Source: an uncultured Dorea sp. (GTDB lineage: Bacteria > Bacillota > Clostridia > Lachnospirales > Lachnospiraceae). Taken from it: a DNA stretch of 5,423 bases. The position numbers were made by a program, and so were the translations under genes. The notes beneath the pieces are model-generated. The model saw nothing but the letters and a program-made list of their open reading frames with translations, was not told where the DNA came from and did not search any database. The DNA is taken from the NCBI GenBank assembly GCA_910587575.1, contig CAJULU010000101.1, positions 1-5,423 on the forward strand, written 5' to 3'. Shown piece after piece: positions 5,125 through 5,423 of this stretch; the first letter of the stretch is position 1, and each line of letters begins with the position of its first letter.

Positions 5125-5211
5125 ATGGTTACATATTCGGATTTAATCCAATTTGTGATTATGCTTTGCGCCGTGATTACTCTTGTTGTCTATATCACAC
5201 GCAAAAAATAG
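5125..5211 (+). CDS. Holin-like type I toxin, 28 residues
   Basis: The product has a short polar N-terminus (MVTYSDLIQ), one hydrophobic membrane helix from about F10 to I24 (FVIMLCAVITLVVYI) and a basic TRKK tail. This is the pattern of the 'putative holin-like toxin' family of Firmicutes (Hol_Tox type, PF16935 from memory), small membrane peptides of type I toxin-antitoxin systems such as TxpA/BsrG-like toxins. A strong Shine-Dalgarno at 5108-5115 sets the start. Its stop codon lies inside the terminator stem of a convergent antisense RNA. Membrane insertion would depolarise or damage the host cell if the antitoxin RNA is lost. A true lysis holin is unlikely given the length and the absence of lysis genes nearby. 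It is too short for usual gene callers. Confidence 0.8.
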   Translation: MVTYSDLIQFVIMLCAVITLVVYITRKK

Positions 5212-5240
5212 CGCCCTCGGTCTGGTAAACTAAGGCGCTA
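5203..5240 (-). terminator. Intrinsic terminator of the antisense RNA
   Basis: On the minus strand TAGCGCC (5234-5240) pairs with GGCGCTA (5209-5215) and is followed directly by T6 (5203-5208). The loop is 18 bases. On the plus strand the same stem is followed by only CTTTTG, so it may act weakly for the toxin message as well; a second small hairpin, GTAAAA/TTTTAC at 5246-5260, follows. Confidence 0.75.
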
Positions 5241-5298
5241 CTTTTGTAAAACCATTTTACCGGCGGCTAGGTGTACTCTAGCTTTCGGCTCTCTTGTT
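5203..5298 (-). ncRNA. Convergent antisense RNA, probable type I antitoxin
   Basis: A promoter of near-consensus quality (5305-5333) should start an RNA at about A5298, and the terminator at 5203-5240 should end it near 5203, giving about 95 bases. It is complementary to the 3' untranslated part of the toxin message and to the last three codons plus stop. A 5' hairpin (CTAGC arms at 5266-5270 and 5278-5282) could serve as the initial contact. This is the 3'-overlap layout of RatA/TxpA and SR4/BsrG in Bacillus, where the RNA promotes toxin mRNA decay or blocks translation. The RNA itself is inferred from promoter and terminator only. Confidence 0.72.
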
Positions 5299-5304
5299 AA
5301 GTAT

Positions 5305-5333
5305 ATTATAGCCAACCAGGCAAATAAAATCAA
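5305..5333 (-). promoter_or_regulatory. Strong promoter of the antisense RNA
   Basis: On the minus strand -35 TTGATT (5328-5333), a 17-base spacer and a perfect -10 TATAAT (5305-5310). The first suitable purine is A at 5298, seven bases past the -10. It looks stronger than any promoter visible for the toxin, as expected when antitoxin RNA must be in excess. Confidence 0.8.
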
Positions 5334-5348
5334 CCCAAAACTGCACCA

Positions 5349-5423
5349 TGACAAAATAATACATTTACCCGGGTAGCCGGGGGACGTGCTCTCACCCGTT
5401 CCGAGATCCTGCGGAAGGTGGTG
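5349..5423 (+). promoter_or_regulatory. Leader of a probable second toxin copy, cut by the window edge
   Basis: The block from TGACAAAATAATACATTT through GGGGGACG (5349-5386) resembles the first toxin leader (5048-5084) with a few gaps and substitutions. From the end of that block to the GGTG before the start, both copies measure 37 bases. GGAAGG (5413-5418) would be the ribosome binding site and the start codon should fall a few bases beyond the window. A small TTCCG/CGGAA hairpin (5399-5403, 5412-5416) is present only in this copy. Confidence 0.5.

Noticed and set aside
1..5423. tRNA, rRNA, CRISPR array, insertion sequence or integrase
   Set aside because: No cloverleaf or rRNA-like sequence, no regularly spaced repeat-spacer pattern, and no transposase or integrase motifs were seen on either strand.

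Overview
This window looks like the control and replication end of a temperate phage or phage-satellite-type mobile element from a low-to-medium GC Firmicute. A Clostridia host of the Lachnospiraceae type is most likely. That view rests on strong AGGAGG-type ribosome binding sites, a divergent pair of XRE-family repressor genes, a VapE-type primase-helicase with several tiny overlapping genes behind it, and a 28-residue holin-like type I toxin. The host assignment is inference from gene style; no taxonomic marker is present.

Layout from right to left on the minus strand: a compact divergent control region (about 4262-4402) carries two facing promoters and three evenly spaced 16-bp operator-like sites. 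Leftward it drives a Cro-like regulator (4067-4261), an excisionase-like helix-turn-helix protein (3687-4025), a fused primase/SF3-helicase of the VapE family (1294-3663), a non-coding gap with repeats and a hairpin (1046-1293), and then four small overlapping phage-type genes (785-1045, 529-792, 242-529, 63-245). Rightward it drives a short repressor without a peptidase domain (4403-4762).

Right of the repressor, 4763-5046 has no convincing gene but is dense in inverted repeats, some mutually exclusive. It is followed by a small type I toxin-antitoxin unit: a one-helix toxin (5125-5211) and a convergent antisense RNA (about 5298 down to 5203) with a near-ideal promoter and an intrinsic terminator. 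The last 75 bases repeat the toxin leader about 301 bp downstream with matched spacing, so a second toxin copy probably starts just past the window edge.

Working model (inference): repressor and Cro-like protein share the operators and set dormancy versus induction; the helix-turn-helix protein assists excision or regulation; the primase-helicase replicates the excised element; the toxin-antitoxin unit may stabilise the element. The order repressor / Cro-like / Xis-like / primase-helicase with no DNA polymerase resembles a phage-inducible chromosomal island, but a prophage early region is equally possible because no integrase or att site is visible.
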